In this document: one piece after another, positions 45,540 to 57,880 of the stretch
Layout: every line of letters starts with the position of its first letter
How positions within the stretch are numbered: position 1 is the stretch's first letter
NCBI RefSeq assembly: GCF_002099425.1
Contig: NW_018344037.1
Coordinates: 7,153,001 to 7,217,000, forward strand
Source: Phascolarctos cinereus
Taxonomy: Eukaryota; Chordata; Mammalia; Diprotodontia; Phascolarctidae
DNA: 64,000 nt
Direction: 5' to 3'
Notes under the pieces: model-generated
Told to the model about the DNA's origin: nothing
What the model saw: only the letters and a program-made list of their open reading frames with translations
The model's database searches: none
Position numbers and translations under genes: made by a program

Positions 45540-46870
45540 GTTTGATTGAATTTACAGCCATATAGCATCATTTGGAAAACATTGATATTTAAGCTTCATG
45601 TGTTATAAGAAGATATAACTTCCCTGAATGAAGGAAATTTGGTTATATAACTTCTTAATTCCCTTTCCAGCTTTCATATGTGCTTCTGTACTTCCTTGAC
45701 TATATCATGGTGTATTGGTCTAACAGACACAGTACAGAATGAATTTCTCCTATTAAAACCACATCAAATTAGAAGTTATTCTCCTTGGAAATTTCTGCTA
45801 CCTTGAGGGAACATATTTCTATGAAGAAAATGCAATCACAGTGAGTCTGAAGACTTGAAAGGTTCCTTATTATTTGAAAACTTGTCAGACTCCATGCTGC
45901 CCTTTCTCTGCTTCCAGATCTTTTAGGGGTTAAGTATTTCCTGAAGCTAACCTCCAGTATTCCTGGAAAGTAAAAAACAAAAAACAAAAACCCCAACCTC
46001 CAGATAAAAACTGATTTTAAACATTCTTATATAATTTTTGCTTATAAAATGCCAAACATATGGATGTGTAAAGGCATCTGAATGACTGGCTGATTTTCCA
46101 GCATTATCAGGAAATTTCACATAGAGAATGAGATAATTCATGAAGGATAGGAGGACTGAAATTACTTCTCTGCTGATTTGAATATTAGTGTAGAGTCAAA
46201 TTTAATTTTAATAATTCTTACTAAGCCACCATCAATTAGCACTCTATAACATGTGAAATATGTTATTTATATCTGTGTTTATATCTATATCTATATATAA
46301 ATCTATATTTCAATAGAGCCATAATCTCATTAATGTTACGACACCTTTTAATGATGTAGATACAACAGAACTACACCTTCTTTTCCTAGGGCAACTTTTA
46401 TTTAGATTCTTCCTCACATTCCCAACAGGTACTTGACTATGGGCCTCCATGGAGGCATCTTGATATTATGTCAAGTGCAATGAAGCAGCAAATATACTTC
46501 ACTCTTCCCATGTCCTTATCCTATCTTATATTTCTTTAATGTCCTTTATTCCTCCTATAACATTTCATTGATATATCAATAAGCTACATGTTCCACAAAC
46601 ATATTAAAAACCATTGGCACAAATGTCACCGTAGGAATGATAATTTGGTGATGTTTAGAATCCTTACATTTTTTAATTCAAAATTATATTCAACAAAATT
46701 TCTTAGATGGATCTGTGATCTCATCTCTGTGTTTATTACCTCTAGGGATGCAATTACTTTGCCTACATACTTAATCATCTTATATAACCATTGTCTATGT
46801 CCTTCCCTTAAGTTCCTCAGAGAGAGTCCACCCAATATACTAAGTACTTTCCTTACTTTCCTAACATTAG
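45540..46870. other. Intergenic DNA, nothing recognised
   Basis: A 125-codon open frame at 46,588-46,965 has no recognisable domain and ends inside a dispersed repeat. Treated as chance. Confidence 0.45.
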
Positions 46871-46877
46871 GAATGTA

Positions 46878-46950
46878 CTATTTAGTCAGCCAGGCAACAA
46901 GTATCTACTGTGTGCCAATCACTGGACTAAGAGATGTATATCCAAAGAAA
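46878..46950 (+). repeat. Dispersed repeat, AACAAGCATTTATTAAGC family, then (GATA)n
   Basis: 'gccaggcaacaagtatctac' and 'tgtgtgccaatcactggact', followed by a short GATA array at 46,957-46,982. Confidence 0.65.
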
Positions 46951-47039
46951 AGTGGTGATAGATAGATAGATAGAGAGATAGATGAATAAGTAAATGAGGA
47001 AATAAGCAAATTAATGAAAAAAGAAAGGAGCAAATAAGT

Positions 47040-47145
47040 AAAGAGATCTATGCATATATATTATATATACACATGTACATGCACACACAATACATATACA
47101 CACATGCATGATACATATATACGTGCATACATACATACATGGTTT
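47040..47145. repeat. TA/CA/CATG-rich degenerate microsatellite
   Basis: Irregular ATATAC, CACACA and (ATAC)n units. Open frames on both strands are artefacts of it. Confidence 0.8.
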
Positions 47146-47149
47146 GGTG

Positions 47150-47685
47150 AGGGGAGCGGTCAAAGAGGTTACAGCCTATTGTCATACTATTGCTACATGT
47201 GCAACTCATTTTATTTTTATGCTTACATTTCTTTAATGACATCTTTACATTATAGTTTTCTCATTTTCTTGTTTTGGAAAATGCTATAGCCTGCTGCTGT
47301 CCACTAAAAATCTCTCTATTACCCTTTCCTTGATATTTAACTTCAATTATAAAGAGACTTTTGGTTTTTATACCTCAAAGCCATACATCAGTGATGAAAA
47401 ACAACTATAAAATATGGTCATGTGATTTAAGCTTCTGAGATTCTGAGTCATGCCCTGAGTTTCTCTTGTTCATGTTATTCCTCATATATTTCCCTGATTT
47501 TATAAACACACACACATATACATATACATATACATATGAATATACATATACATGTGTAGTCATTCATTTATATATTTGGTATCTGCAAATTCCTCAAACA
47601 TTTTAATAATCTCAGCTAATGTCCAAAGACGTGTTTCTAAATGAACTTCTTTACTCTGTGTTGGATAGAAGATAAGAAAAAAAAA
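47150..47685. other. Intergenic DNA with a (CATATA)n run
   Basis: A CATATA-type microsatellite lies at about 47,505-47,555. Nothing else recognised. Confidence 0.5.
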
Positions 47686-47691
47686 TTCAAG

Positions 47692-47830
47692 TCAGTCAAT
47701 AAATATCTATAAGACCTTACTTTGTGACAGATACTGTGCTAACCACTGAAAATACCAAAACCCCCCCAAAAAAAACCAAAACACGCAACCCTGTATAAAA
47801 GTCCTCATGTAAATAATTAGATAAATATAA
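47692..47830 (+). repeat. Dispersed repeat, AACAAGCATTTATTAAGC family
   Basis: 'gtcagtcaataaatatctat', 'gtgacagatactgtgctaac' and 'gtcctcatgtaaataattag'. A C-run and A-run disrupt the middle. Confidence 0.65.
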
Positions 47831-47834
47831 CATA

Positions 47835-48610
47835 CAGTATAAATAAAAATTAATGTCAGAAAAGAAACTAGAATCTGTGTAGACTGGGAAAGGCCTACTT
47901 GAGAGCATGATATTTAATGAAAGAAAGCTTCAAGAACCAGGATTAGCAAGAACATCTTGTAATAAAATAAATTTATGTTTGTACCCCTTAATTAATATCA
48001 ATAATAAAGACTAATTAATCAGAAGAAAAACAAGTAGTAACTACTTTCTACAGATAACTGTATTTCTGGGAATCTTATTATACCAAGTAATTTATCAGAT
48101 TCTTAATAAAACACAAATCTGATGACATAAAAACTATCCATCCAGCACCTTACCATCAAGGATCACACTGCTCCTCAAAATTAAGTACTTAATGGCTTTT
48201 AGATAAGAAATAATTGTGTTGAACATGTTTGTATCTATGATCTCAGCAATCTCATTTTCAAAAGGAAGTAGTCTTACATACAGGATTTATTTTCTTATTT
48301 CTAAACTAACGGGAAATGCCTATTGTGATTATGGAGGAAAGTGAAATGGCAGTAGTCTCTTCATAAAGAATCATGTGCAGAAGAATGAAGATATCCTACA
48401 GTGTCACAGATGCCACCACTTTCACACAAAACCAACTTAAAATGACCCTACCTTCGTTATAACAGAGCCAGTCAACTATTGACATAATTCTCCAAAGACT
48501 AGGTAATTCCTGAGCCAGATTGCTGTGTGGTGTGGGTTGCCATTCACTGAGAAATAGAAGAAAGGGACTCATTTGCATGAGTGGACAAAATGAAAGGCAT
48601 AAAGGGGGAA
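47835..48610. other. Intergenic DNA, nothing recognised
   Basis: No repeat or gene assigned. Confidence 0.45.
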
Positions 48611-48619
48611 AGAACTTGG

Positions 48620-48775
48620 AATTTGAAACCTTGATTTCACATCCATGTACCAACACTTCCTAGCTCTTTGTCTGTAATTGCATCACCATTTCTCTGAACC
48701 TTAGTTTCTTTGTCTGTAAAATGGAGAGTAGCATTACTTCCATTTTTCTAACAGTGTTGTTTTGATTCATATACT
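48620..48775 (+). mobile_element. MIR fragment
   Basis: 'ccaacacttcctagctcttt', 'gaaccttagtttctttgtct' and 'gtaaaatggagagtagcatt' in order. Confidence 0.75.
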
Positions 48776-49439
48776 TTTGAAGTAAGGGATAGAGCACTTC
48801 ATCTAGAAATGAAATTTGACCTGTCATTGTCAAATTTGTGGATATAACCAAGACAGAGCTAATGAAAAGGCTTTAAAGGGTCAAAGAACTTTAGAACTCA
48901 AAGAATATTGATGATCATTTAATGTGGCTCATTCATGTTAAAAATGAAAATATTGATGCCAAGGAGTTGTGATTATAGTGAGGTTGTATAGTAATTCATA
49001 TAATACCTGAGATAAGAACTTGTCTCTACTACCATGTCCCAATTTTATGGTCTTTAAAAGATGCTAGCTTTAGTGTCATCCTCCTGCCTTTCCCCCCTCC
49101 TTTCCCTCCACTTCTCTCAGTCTACCCTCTCTCCTCCCTCCCTCTTTCATCATCCATCATTCTCCACTTACATTTTATATCTCCTTATAGTTTATAAGGA
49201 GGTCTCACCAATAATTTCATTTTGTATTCACAAGAATCTTGTGGAGTAGATAGTGCAACTATTATTATCTAAATTCCTGTCTTGGACAGATCCTCACCTG
49301 CTTTCTTGTACTTCCTTATCCCAACACCATCCCACCCTCTCACCACTACAACCTTGAACTCCACCTCTGGGACGTGGATAGGTGATCTCTTTCACAGAAC
49401 CGTGGCTCCATGCCACTTCCCTGCTATCTTCAAACCAGA

Positions 49440-49590
49440 GTACCTCCTTTCTAGTTTCCCTTGATATGACATCTCCTTTAGATATAAGCTTCATGTGGCC
49501 TGAGTCTGTCTGCTTATTTGTGCTTATATACCTAATACATAGCTAAAGGCCTGGTTTGAAGTAAGTGATTAATAAATTACCTATCTATTT
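49440..49590 (+). mobile_element. L2-type 3' tail
   Basis: 'gatataagcttcatgtggcc', 'tatacctaatacatagctaa' and 'gtaagtgattaataaattac' follow the L2 3' ending (STOP-proximal, then ..TTAATAAAT..). Confidence 0.5.
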
Positions 49591-49594
49591 ACAG

Positions 49595-50635
49595 AATATA
49601 AATATATGGCTATGTAATTAATATAAGACTGGTCCAATGTGACATGGCTAGTTATTTGATTGGATATCTGGCCTATCCTATCTCTAAAAGACAATTTAAT
49701 TTTCTCCTTTTTGGACATTAGGCAGCATGCTCCCCCTACATCATCTCTCAGGAGAAAAAGCAAGTGGTATCTAGAACTTCCTGGGCTAGGTGACCTCTCC
49801 ATCACTCTATCTCCAATAATGGTGTTAGTTTAGAACTGCATCTATCTACCATTTATTATATGTTTAGCTTAGTATCACCACCTCAATCATTTCCTACCAA
49901 ATCCTAGCTACACAGAAGACCATCACTGATAGCTATGAAACTATTTATCAAAGTAAAAAAAAAAAGGAAAAAGATACTAGAGAAGTTATATAGATTAGGA
50001 TTCTTGATAGAACACACCAGAGTATATAAGCTCTTTAACTTGTGAGCAAAGCAAAAATATAAACATAACCAAGGAGAAAAGGATGGCAGAGTGGGATGAG
50101 AGAGAGGTGGAGTCTACAGTCTCTAATGCCACAAGCAGTGAAAACTAGAAAAGTAAGGGCTGATTTACCTATTTGTTTGCAGATTGGAGGAGACTTCAGT
50201 CTGTCATTTAACAGTTCATACTTTGCTTGTCTAATAGCCCTCCAACAATGGGGAGAAATCTTCTTTGCCTACAGAGTAGACAGCATGGCAAACCCAAAGA
50301 TCTCTCTGCAAATCAGGATTTACATCTCCTTACAATAACTCAGCCTACTGTGTCACAAGGCTATCCCTCAGAGAATTGTCTCAGGCCAAATTGGAAGTAT
50401 TAAGTATCTATCTTTTCTTCTTTTTTGATGAGGAAAATGATGTTTAAAAAAGAAAAATATCTTGCCCAAATTAAATTACAAATTGCAGGTATTTTATTCT
50501 ATATACAAGCTCTTTGCTCTATACCAGCCTATTTCTTACTCTATGTGGTTGATTTTCATCCTGCTGCTTTCTCAAGCCAAGGTTCAAGCAGCATTGCTAG
50601 TTATCTTGTACCTCGAGTCATTTTGACTTTTGTCT
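49595..50635. other. Intergenic DNA, nothing recognised
   Basis: Small open frames at about 50,096 and 50,425 have no domain, and the latter runs into a SINE. Confidence 0.45.
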
Positions 50636-50639
50636 TACC

Positions 50640-50785
50640 AAAGGACTTGAATGACTCTGGAGGTGAGAGTGAGGCTGATGACTCTCAAGAGCTCTGCCTC
50701 ACTGAAATCAAATTCGCATGCCAGTGAAGGCATCACCCCAGTCACGTCGTTAGTCTTCTTCTGGAACTGAAGACAAGCAACAACA
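50640..50785 (+). mobile_element. Marsupial SINE of the CAACAACAAC-tailed type
   Basis: 'gactctggaggtgagagtga', 'ggctgatgactctcaagagc', 'atgccagtgaaggcatcacc' and 'aagacaagcaacaacaagg'. Same family as 33,385-33,580 but covering a region lost there. Confidence 0.65.
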
Positions 50786-50815
50786 AGGAATGATCTACTT
50801 CAAAAAAAAGTGTAG

Positions 50816-50965
50816 GGGTAGCCAAGTGTTGCAGTGGATAACACTCTGACCTTGGAGTCAGGAGGACATAAGTTCAAATCTGACCTCAGACACTTTATGC
50901 TTACTAGCTGTGTGACCCTGGGAAAGTCATTTAACCCCATTGTCCCACCAAAAAGAAGAAAAATG
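50816..50965 (+). mobile_element. Short tRNA-like SINE
   Basis: 'ggggtagccaagtgttgcag', 'ggagtcaggaggacataagt', 'agctgtgtgaccctgggaaa' and 'catttaaccccattgtccca', A-rich tail. Confidence 0.9.
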
Positions 50966-51309
50966 TGTAAATAACAAAGAAATCAGGCAGAAAACATGTA
51001 AATTATTATTTTATGGTATGAGATAACTAAAAAGTATTTCACTATTAGCTATTTCTGTGTCATTCACAGGGCTTTTATGAGAATTAAGAAATCCAACACA
51101 TGGCAAACTGCCAAGAATTAGATAAATGAGATATCTTAGGTTTTGCTGTTGCCTTTGTTGTTTACCACGGAAACAAATGACTGCTAGCTATTTTTGCTGG
51201 CCATGCATCCTGTCTAGACAATATATTAGTTAACACAATCTAAATGAAAACAAACAAACATGTACCTGCCTTTACCCAAATTGCAGAAAATTGGGATTAT
51301 AATCTAAAC

Positions 51310-51502
51310 ATGGACAAGATTTTAATGACCATTGCTTTTAACACTTGTCTTTTGTCATTGATGAAGAAATTTAGGCCCAAAACATAAAGTGAGTTTTTCA
51401 AGGTCACACTTGAAGCAGCAGAAGTGTGATGTAAACCTTTTCCCTCTAGCTTCAGAGCCAGTGTTCATTGTCCCCACTGTATCTCATTGCTGCCTATTTG
51501 AC
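51310..51502 (-). mobile_element. MIR/CORE-SINE fragment
   Basis: 'cattgatgaagaaatttagg', 'ttcaaggtcacacttgaagc', 'agagccagtgttcattgtcc' and 'ctgtatctcattgctgcct' in reverse SINE order. Confidence 0.7.
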
Positions 51503-51822
51503 TATATTTTGTAGGGTCCTTAGGACTGATAAACCTCAAGAGTACTATAGGGAGCTTATACATTTCTTTTAAATGAAGTAGAGTCAGATTCTGGTAAATA
51601 CATTTTTTTTAATAATATGGGAGCTTGATCATTTCTTCTCTTAGACACTTTACAACACATCTTTTAAAATGTGACACTGAATTAATATGAACATCCAGCA
51701 GTGGCAAAATTTCAAAGTAGAAAATGTTACTAGCTCATTCCCAGGCTGTGTACCAGATGGTTACATATTCTTCAGCAAGTAGCCCATTTTTTCTGAATAC
51801 TTATTTGGCATTTTTTACATAT

Positions 51823-51932
51823 CATTGTTGTTCAATCATTTTAGTCATGTCCAACTCTTAGTGACCCCATTTGTAGTTTTCTTGGCAATACTATTGGAAT
51901 AGCTTGCCATTTCCTTCTCCATTTGAATGTTA
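51823..51932 (-). mobile_element. SINE 3' part
   Basis: 'attgttgttcaatcatttta', 'gtcatgtccaactcttagtg' and 'gcttgccatttccttctcca'; breaks off at the middle of the CORE body. Confidence 0.85.
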
Positions 51933-51939
51933 ACAGACT

Positions 51940-52900
51940 ATAAGCAAACTGCTAATTGTGATTGAACAAGCAACTGAAAAATCTCAACTGGGTCTCCAAA
52001 GCTCAGAGGCCTGATCTGTAGTAGGGAAGGTAATTGTTGCCCCTCCAGTTGACATGGCAGTTAAATATTAGTACTTTGTTCCAACAACTCTGTTATTTCT
52101 TAAATGGTTATTTATGTCTGTTTTTGCTAGTTAATTCTTCTGTGTTTTTGTTTTGTTACTCCAGTTACATTTTGAGATCCTTGAGATAAGGGACTTACTT
52201 TAACAGAGTGCTTAATCAGAATGAGAGAGAAAAATCTCAGAATAGCATAAGAACTTAATAGACACCTAGTCCAACCTGTATCAATTGATGTTTCCCTTTG
52301 CAGAGCTAGAGAGAAATTACATCCAGACTCAAAATGATCAGAGAAAGAAATTTTTTTTTCTGTCTATAGAAAATATGGGGGGGGGTTAGTTCACATGATA
52401 ATAGGATAAAAGCAGTGGAAAGGAAGTAAACAGAAGAGGAAGAATGGGAAGTTGTTGCTGCCCTAGGAGAAAAAGTATTATCAAATTAATTTCCCAAGAT
52501 GGAATGGGGGACATAGGGACTTTTCATATGGATGAAAGTGTATCTTAGGAATGAGATGATCATATTTAAACAAGTGTTGCATTTATTAGGACTGAAAAGC
52601 CACCCCCAGAGAGGAGGTGTACCTAGAAGGGGCCAGCATCTACTATCGTAGTAAAAGGTAATGGCTATAGGAAGAACAAGGGGAAGGCCTTAGTGCCTCA
52701 TGACTCAAGACACAACATTCCTCCCACCAACTTCACTACTACTTTCATGAACTAATTTTTCTAGAATGAGACACAATGAAAAGAAGACACCACTCAACAA
52801 TAATAAAGTGAAGAGATGGTGGGATAGAGTACATAAATATGCTATCAAAGAAATATAATGGAGGAATAAAAATGAATGATTAAAAATAAATGAAAAAACA
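51940..52900. other. Intergenic DNA, nothing firm
   Basis: About 52,140-52,215 resembles an L2 tail weakly. About 52,560-52,740 is GC-richer, with a reverse-strand AATAAA; not enough for an LTR call. Confidence 0.4.
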
Positions 52901-52904
52901 TATA

Positions 52905-53000
52905 ATTAAAGTCTTGATATCCATTAAGTAATGTGCTAAGCACCCAGGATACAACATGAAGGGAATGACAGTTGCTGTTTTCAAGAAACTTTTATTTTTA
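52905..53000 (+). repeat. Dispersed repeat, AACAAGCATTTATTAAGC family
   Basis: 'ccattaagtaatgtgctaag', 'cacccaggatacaacatgaa' and 'tgctgttttcaagaaac'. Middle portion only. Confidence 0.6.
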
Positions 53001-53085
53001 CAGAAGATTGTATGTATGCTGGAATGGAGACTCATGGAGAAATGTTTTGTTTTTCAAAGGTATAGGGATAGTAAATGAAATCATA

Positions 53086-53355
53086 GCCATGCAGCTAGGT
53101 AGATAGTATACCAGGCCTGGAATCAGGAAGACGTGAGATCCATCCTCAGAAACTGCCTAGCTTTGTGACCCTGGGCAAGAGTTAACTTCTATCTCAATTT
53201 CTCCTACTGTAAAATGGGGTTAATAGTAACACCTACTCTCCTCTCTCCTCCCTCTACTCCAAGAGTACTGAGAAAAGCAAATAAGATAATATTTTTAAAG
53301 TGCTTAGCACAGAATCTGGCACATAGTAGCTGCTTAAGAAATGTTTGTTTCCTTT
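53086..53355 (+). mobile_element. CORE-SINE/MIR, full length
   Basis: Head 'atgcagctaggtagatagta', 'tttgtgaccctgggcaagag', 'ctactgtaaaatggggttaa', 'gtgcttagcacagaatctgg' and 'cacatagtagctgcttaaga'. Confidence 0.9.
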
Positions 53356-53359
53356 TTTC

Positions 53360-54425
53360 TTTTCAGAGGATGATTGATTGACACATCTTTTTTTTTTCCA
53401 GAAAGGGTAGTGCCCATTGATTTAATGATTATTAACAGATCTAGAGAAGGAAAGGAAGTAGGTGTGGGAGAAAAAGTATATGCCTAACAGTATTGCATGA
53501 AGATAGCAGGAGAGAATTAGGTCTGATGGGACTAGAAAACTTGTGCCAAACAGGAGCTCAGAAAAGCATCAAAGGGGATCCTTTGTATCTTGTTGTTACA
53601 GGTTAGGAGTAAAAGAAATGAGTGGAAAATAGAGAGATGTATTTTTGTTTACTATGAAGAAAACTTTCCAGATAATTAGAACTTCCTAAGGTTTGATTTA
53701 GCAGCCTCAGGAGATCTTGTAGTCCTATCTCTTAGAGTATTGTGGAAGATATTTGTGATATGATTTTGATGACCTCTGAACTACCTTCCAAGTATGATAT
53801 TCTACAATTCTTATTCATACTCTTAGTTTTCATCTTGCATAGTTGCTTAGCCATAGAGGTTTCATTCCTCTGAATAAAATTTGATTAAATAAAGTTAAAA
53901 ATGTCAGAATTTTTATCCTTGATTCCTGAAGTCTCTTTCATTAAATAATCATTTTTAAAATAAACTACACATTTTTTGCTATTTTAATAAAGTCATACTT
54001 ATAGCCAACTTAAATTTTTCCTCTTTAGATTCAGCTAGACTCAATGATTTTCTAAAGTCTCCCATGGCCTTTTCTTTCGTAGACATTAATTTCTTCACAT
54101 TATCATCATATTCTCAGGTCTATTGATATTTTCACCTCTCCTGGCATTGCCTTCAATATTCCATTGATAATTATGACCCTCCTTTCTCTGCCAACTGTCA
54201 TTGGAGAATTCATGAATGCCAATTTTGTATGACGATTTTTTTTCAAAATAATATCTTATATCTTGAGGGATGCTTAAAGAACCACCATCTGAGCTTTTAA
54301 TGATATCAGAATATAATTGAGTTTCTGTAATTTTTATAATTTCCTATGAAACTAAAAAAAAATGAAAAAACACGTCAGCTTCTGTTTTATGATTTCCTTG
54401 CAGAGTAAACTGACCTTTCACAATC
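53360..54425. other. Intergenic DNA, nothing recognised
   Basis: No repeat or gene assigned. Confidence 0.45.
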
Positions 54426-54429
54426 CTGG

Positions 54430-54570
54430 TGACCATTCTTTACCATCCCCTCTGTAGATCCAATATACTTGTCCCTGGCCATGACTCCATATTTTTTGTC
54501 CTCCCAATGATCTTTCCTGGAGGGCAGGGACTCTCACTTTTGTATTTGAATCCCAAGTGCCTACCACATT
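54430..54570 (+). mobile_element. L2-type 3' tail
   Basis: 'ctggagggcagggactctca' then 'atttgaatcccaagtgccta', the L2 3'UTR landmark pair. Confidence 0.6.
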
Positions 54571-54629
54571 CCCTATCGAATTATATGTGGTTCATGGATT
54601 TCTGTTACATTTCATTTCAATAAAAAAAA

Positions 54630-55240
54630 CAAATAAAAATTCAAATATCACCGATTCATATAATAGATATGGCATTATACATGTTTCTTGATGTCCATCA
54701 TAACCACCTAATGACCATAAGTTCTCAAAAATAAACAAATGGTCTTTCAGATCTTGCTAAATGGAACAAGTTTCAAGGACTCACCTTGCAATAAGCAATG
54801 TGACTCTCCACCATATACAATGAAGGATAATTTCACAGATTCTTATCATCAGAAGGTTGACCACCAGGTGGTGATACATTTAGAAGCTTATAAATGATAT
54901 TTCATTTAGAAAAAACAATACATTATTTAAAGGAAAATAAAATCAGTTGGTTTATACAAGAATATTCCCCACCTATTACTGTTAGTAAGATAAAACACCT
55001 CAAACATATACAAAGAAAATAATCTCTTTGAGAGTATATTTGCAAATTAATATAAAGAATAGTGCTGATGTGGAGCTGTGCCATGGAGGTGAGAGAGACT
55101 GAAGAGAAGACATTACCTCTTGAATTTTGGAAGTCATCTTTTGCCCTTATCATAATTACTCATTTCTTTTTCCATACCTTTCTTCTGTAACCTACATTTG
55201 AATCTGACTTTCCCTTGTTGCATGGGGAATAAAAAGAAAA
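54630..55240. other. Intergenic DNA, nothing recognised
   Basis: No repeat or gene assigned. Confidence 0.45.
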
Positions 55241-55249
55241 GAATGTTAA

Positions 55250-56480
55250 GATCTCAGAATTGATTGGATGAGTGGAATGAGAAAATATGTGCTGTCAAAG
55301 AGGACACCAAGGTTTTACAGCCAGATTAATGGAAAAATGGTGGCATACTTGAACAAAATAGGGAAATTTTTAATGGAGATGTGATTGAGAGTTAGGAAGA
55401 AAGAGCAAATGAGTTCTGTTTGGATATATTGTGTTGGAGAAATCATTAGGAGAGAGTCAGTTAAAATGTACAATAGGCAGCACATGATGTGGGACTGGAC
55501 AGCTCAGGAGTGATTTTATGTCTTGATATCATCAGGGTCATCTGCATGGAGATGATAATTGAGTTATTGGAATCTGATGAGAAAATGTGAGAGAGTAGAA
55601 AAGAAAATAGAAGGAGGTTAATATCAGAGTTTTGAGGCAAAACCCATAAAAGGGAAAAATGGCATATATAAGTACCCAGCAAAGGAAACTGAGAAGGTAT
55701 GGTTAGATAAGTAGGAAGAAAACCAAGAGAGAACAATCTTAAAAAACCCCGTGGGATGGAAAGAGTATTTAGGAAGAAATGGTGACTAATAATGTCAAAT
55801 GTTGCCAAGAGTTCAAAAGGAAGAAAGACTAATAAAAAAGATTTTAGACTGACAATTAAGATATCATTGGAAAGGACAATCTGTGGAATGATGAGTTTGG
55901 AAGTCAGATTGCACACGGTTTAGAAGGGTGGGCAGTAGAGGGACCAGAGATATTGTGTATACATACAAGACTTTTTTTCAAGGAATTGAGAAGGCAAGGA
56001 GAAATTCAGGAGAAAAGCTAGATGTTATGGAATTCAATGAGTTTAATTTATTCTTTTATTTTTTTTAAAGGATGAATACTTGGAAGTGTTTCCAGGAAGC
56101 AAGGAAGGAACTAGTCCATAGAAAAATATTGAAGAATGAGAGCAAGAGAGTGAATATGCAGAGAGAAAATATGATGGAGAAGACATTTGGGAATAAGCAT
56201 AAGGGTCCATATAGAAGACTTGGCCTTGACAAGGAGATGGGTTAAATATTAGAGTGAAAGGATTAGTGGGGCATGAGGTTAGGTGATCTTGAGAAAAGGA
56301 AATGGGGATGAAAGGGAAATGTTTGCATATTAATAAATGTCATGCAGGTTGGGGGAGGTGATCACAGACAGAGAAAGGGAAATGGCATGTAGCCATATGC
56401 TTTGGTCTAGCTGATAATTGCACAGACATGAGCTTCATGCTATGTGATCTGTCCCAAAGGTGGATTTATGGTTTTAATTG
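55250..56480 (-). mobile_element. L2 LINE, reverse-transcriptase region
   Basis: Reverse-strand translation gives an open stretch of 151 codons (55,916-55,461) that follows L2 RT: FELLATFDIISHHFFLNTL corresponds to ..LSAAFDTVDHxILLxxL.., and SLGFLPTYLTIPSQFPLLGT to the segment after it. In the following region a PLLFSLY-type run is still seen as LLLFSFLLSHI. The catalytic YADD is not preserved. Upstream L2 sequence continues to about 56,480. Confidence 0.75.
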
Positions 56481-56825
56481 ATCTTGCTAACTCAACTTTT
56501 CTTTTATTTTGGGGGGGGACGAAATCCATGTACTTTATTTTTTTATATTAAATATTTGTTAATTCATTTATTTTTAGTTTTCAACATTCACTTCCACAAG
56601 ATTTTGAGTTACAAAATTTTCTCCACCTGGCCCTTCTCCCCAAGATGGCATGCATTCCGAATACCCCTTCTGCCCTCCCTTCTATCACTGCCTACTTCTC
56701 TTACCCCCTTCCCTTCTTATTTTTATGTAAGTCAGGATAGATTTCTATACCTCACTGCCTGTATATCCTATTTCCCAGTTGCATGTGAAAACAAGCTTTA
56801 ACATTTGATTTTAAAACTTTAGGTT

Positions 56826-56984
56826 AGAGGCAGCTAGGTGGTGCAATGGATAGAGCACCATTCCTGAAGTCAGGAGCACCTGAGTTCAAATCTGGCCTCA
56901 GACCAAACACTTGACACTTACTACCTGTGTGACCCTGGGCAAGTCACTTAACCCCAGTTGCCTAAAAAGAAAAAACAAAGACAA
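56826..56984 (+). mobile_element. Short tRNA-like SINE with target duplication
   Basis: 'gaggcagctaggtggtgcaa' through 'gcaagtcacttaaccccagt', A-rich tail. Flanked by 'aaaactttaggtt' on both sides (56,813-56,825 and 56,986-56,998). Confidence 0.95.
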
Positions 56985-57000
56985 AAAACTTTAGGTTTCA

Positions 57001-57162
57001 GGGGCAGCTAGGTGGCACAGTGAAAAGAGCGCTGGCCTTGGAGTCAGGAGGTGCTGAGTTCAAATCCAGCCTCAGACACTTAATTCATACTAGCTGTGTG
57101 ATCCTGGGCAAGTCACTTAACCCAAATCACTTCACCAAAAAACCAACCAAACAAAAAAAACC
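57001..57162 (+). mobile_element. Short tRNA-like SINE, second insertion at the same target
   Basis: 'ggggcagctaggtggcacag' through 'gggcaagtcacttaacccaa', A-rich tail. Flanked by 'ctttaggtttca' before and 'ctttaggttcca' after (57,163-57,174). The left flank is the first SINE's own duplication. Confidence 0.95.
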
Positions 57163-57708
57163 CTTTAGGTTCCATTTTTTTCTCACTACATCTCCACCCA
57201 TTCTCATTGAGAAGGCAAGCAACTCAATACAGATTATATATATGTGTAGTCTTGCAAAACACTTCCACAGTACTCGTGTTGTAAAAACTAGTATGTGTGA
57301 AACTAATATTTCCCTTCATCCTATCCCATTCCCTGTTTATTCTATTTTCTCTTTTAACCCTGTTCCTCCTCAGAAGTGTTTGCTTCTGATTACCCATCCC
57401 GCAATCTGCCCTTCCTTCTATCATCCCCCTCTTTATTTCCCTGTAGGGTAAGATAGATTTCCATACCCAATTGCGTGTATATGTTATTGCTTCCTTAAGC
57501 CAAATCCTATGAGAATAAGATTCATGCATTCCCTCTGACCTTACCCCATTTCCCCTCCACTATAAAAGCTTTTATTTGTCTGTTTTGTGTGAGACAATTT
57601 ATCCTATTCTACCATTCCTTTTCTTCTTCTCCCAGTATAATCTTCTCTCACTCCTTAATTTAATTCTCCAGATATCACAACTTTATCTTCAACTCACCTT
57701 GTGCCCTC

Positions 57709-57733
57709 TATCTATCTATCTACCTATCTATCT

Positions 57734-57774
<41 letters not shown>

Positions 57775-57880
57775 TATACATGCATGTATATATATATATG
57801 TGTGTGTGTATGTGCACACATATGTATATCTGTATATATATATGTATATGTGCATATCTGTATATCTGTATTATGTGTTA
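57709..57880. repeat. (TATC)n, (TA)n, TG-rich compound microsatellite
   Basis: (CTAT)~8, (TA)~14, then TA/TG/CA mixtures, within the HAL1 spacer at the position matching the TA array at 39.44 kb. The 101-codon frame over it is an artefact. Confidence 0.95.

Noticed and set aside
46588-46965. 125-codon open frame as a possible gene
   Set aside because: No domain, signal or codon bias. It ends in a dispersed repeat and GATA microsatellite, and AT-rich DNA yields such frames by chance.
50816-50965. tRNA gene suggested by B-box-like AGTTCAAATC motifs here and in other SINEs
   Set aside because: These are heads of tRNA-derived SINEs. No cloverleaf can be closed and each is followed by SINE body or A tail.
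52560-52740. GC-richer block with reverse-strand AATAAA suggesting an LTR
   Set aside because: Only one signal is present and no boundaries are visible.
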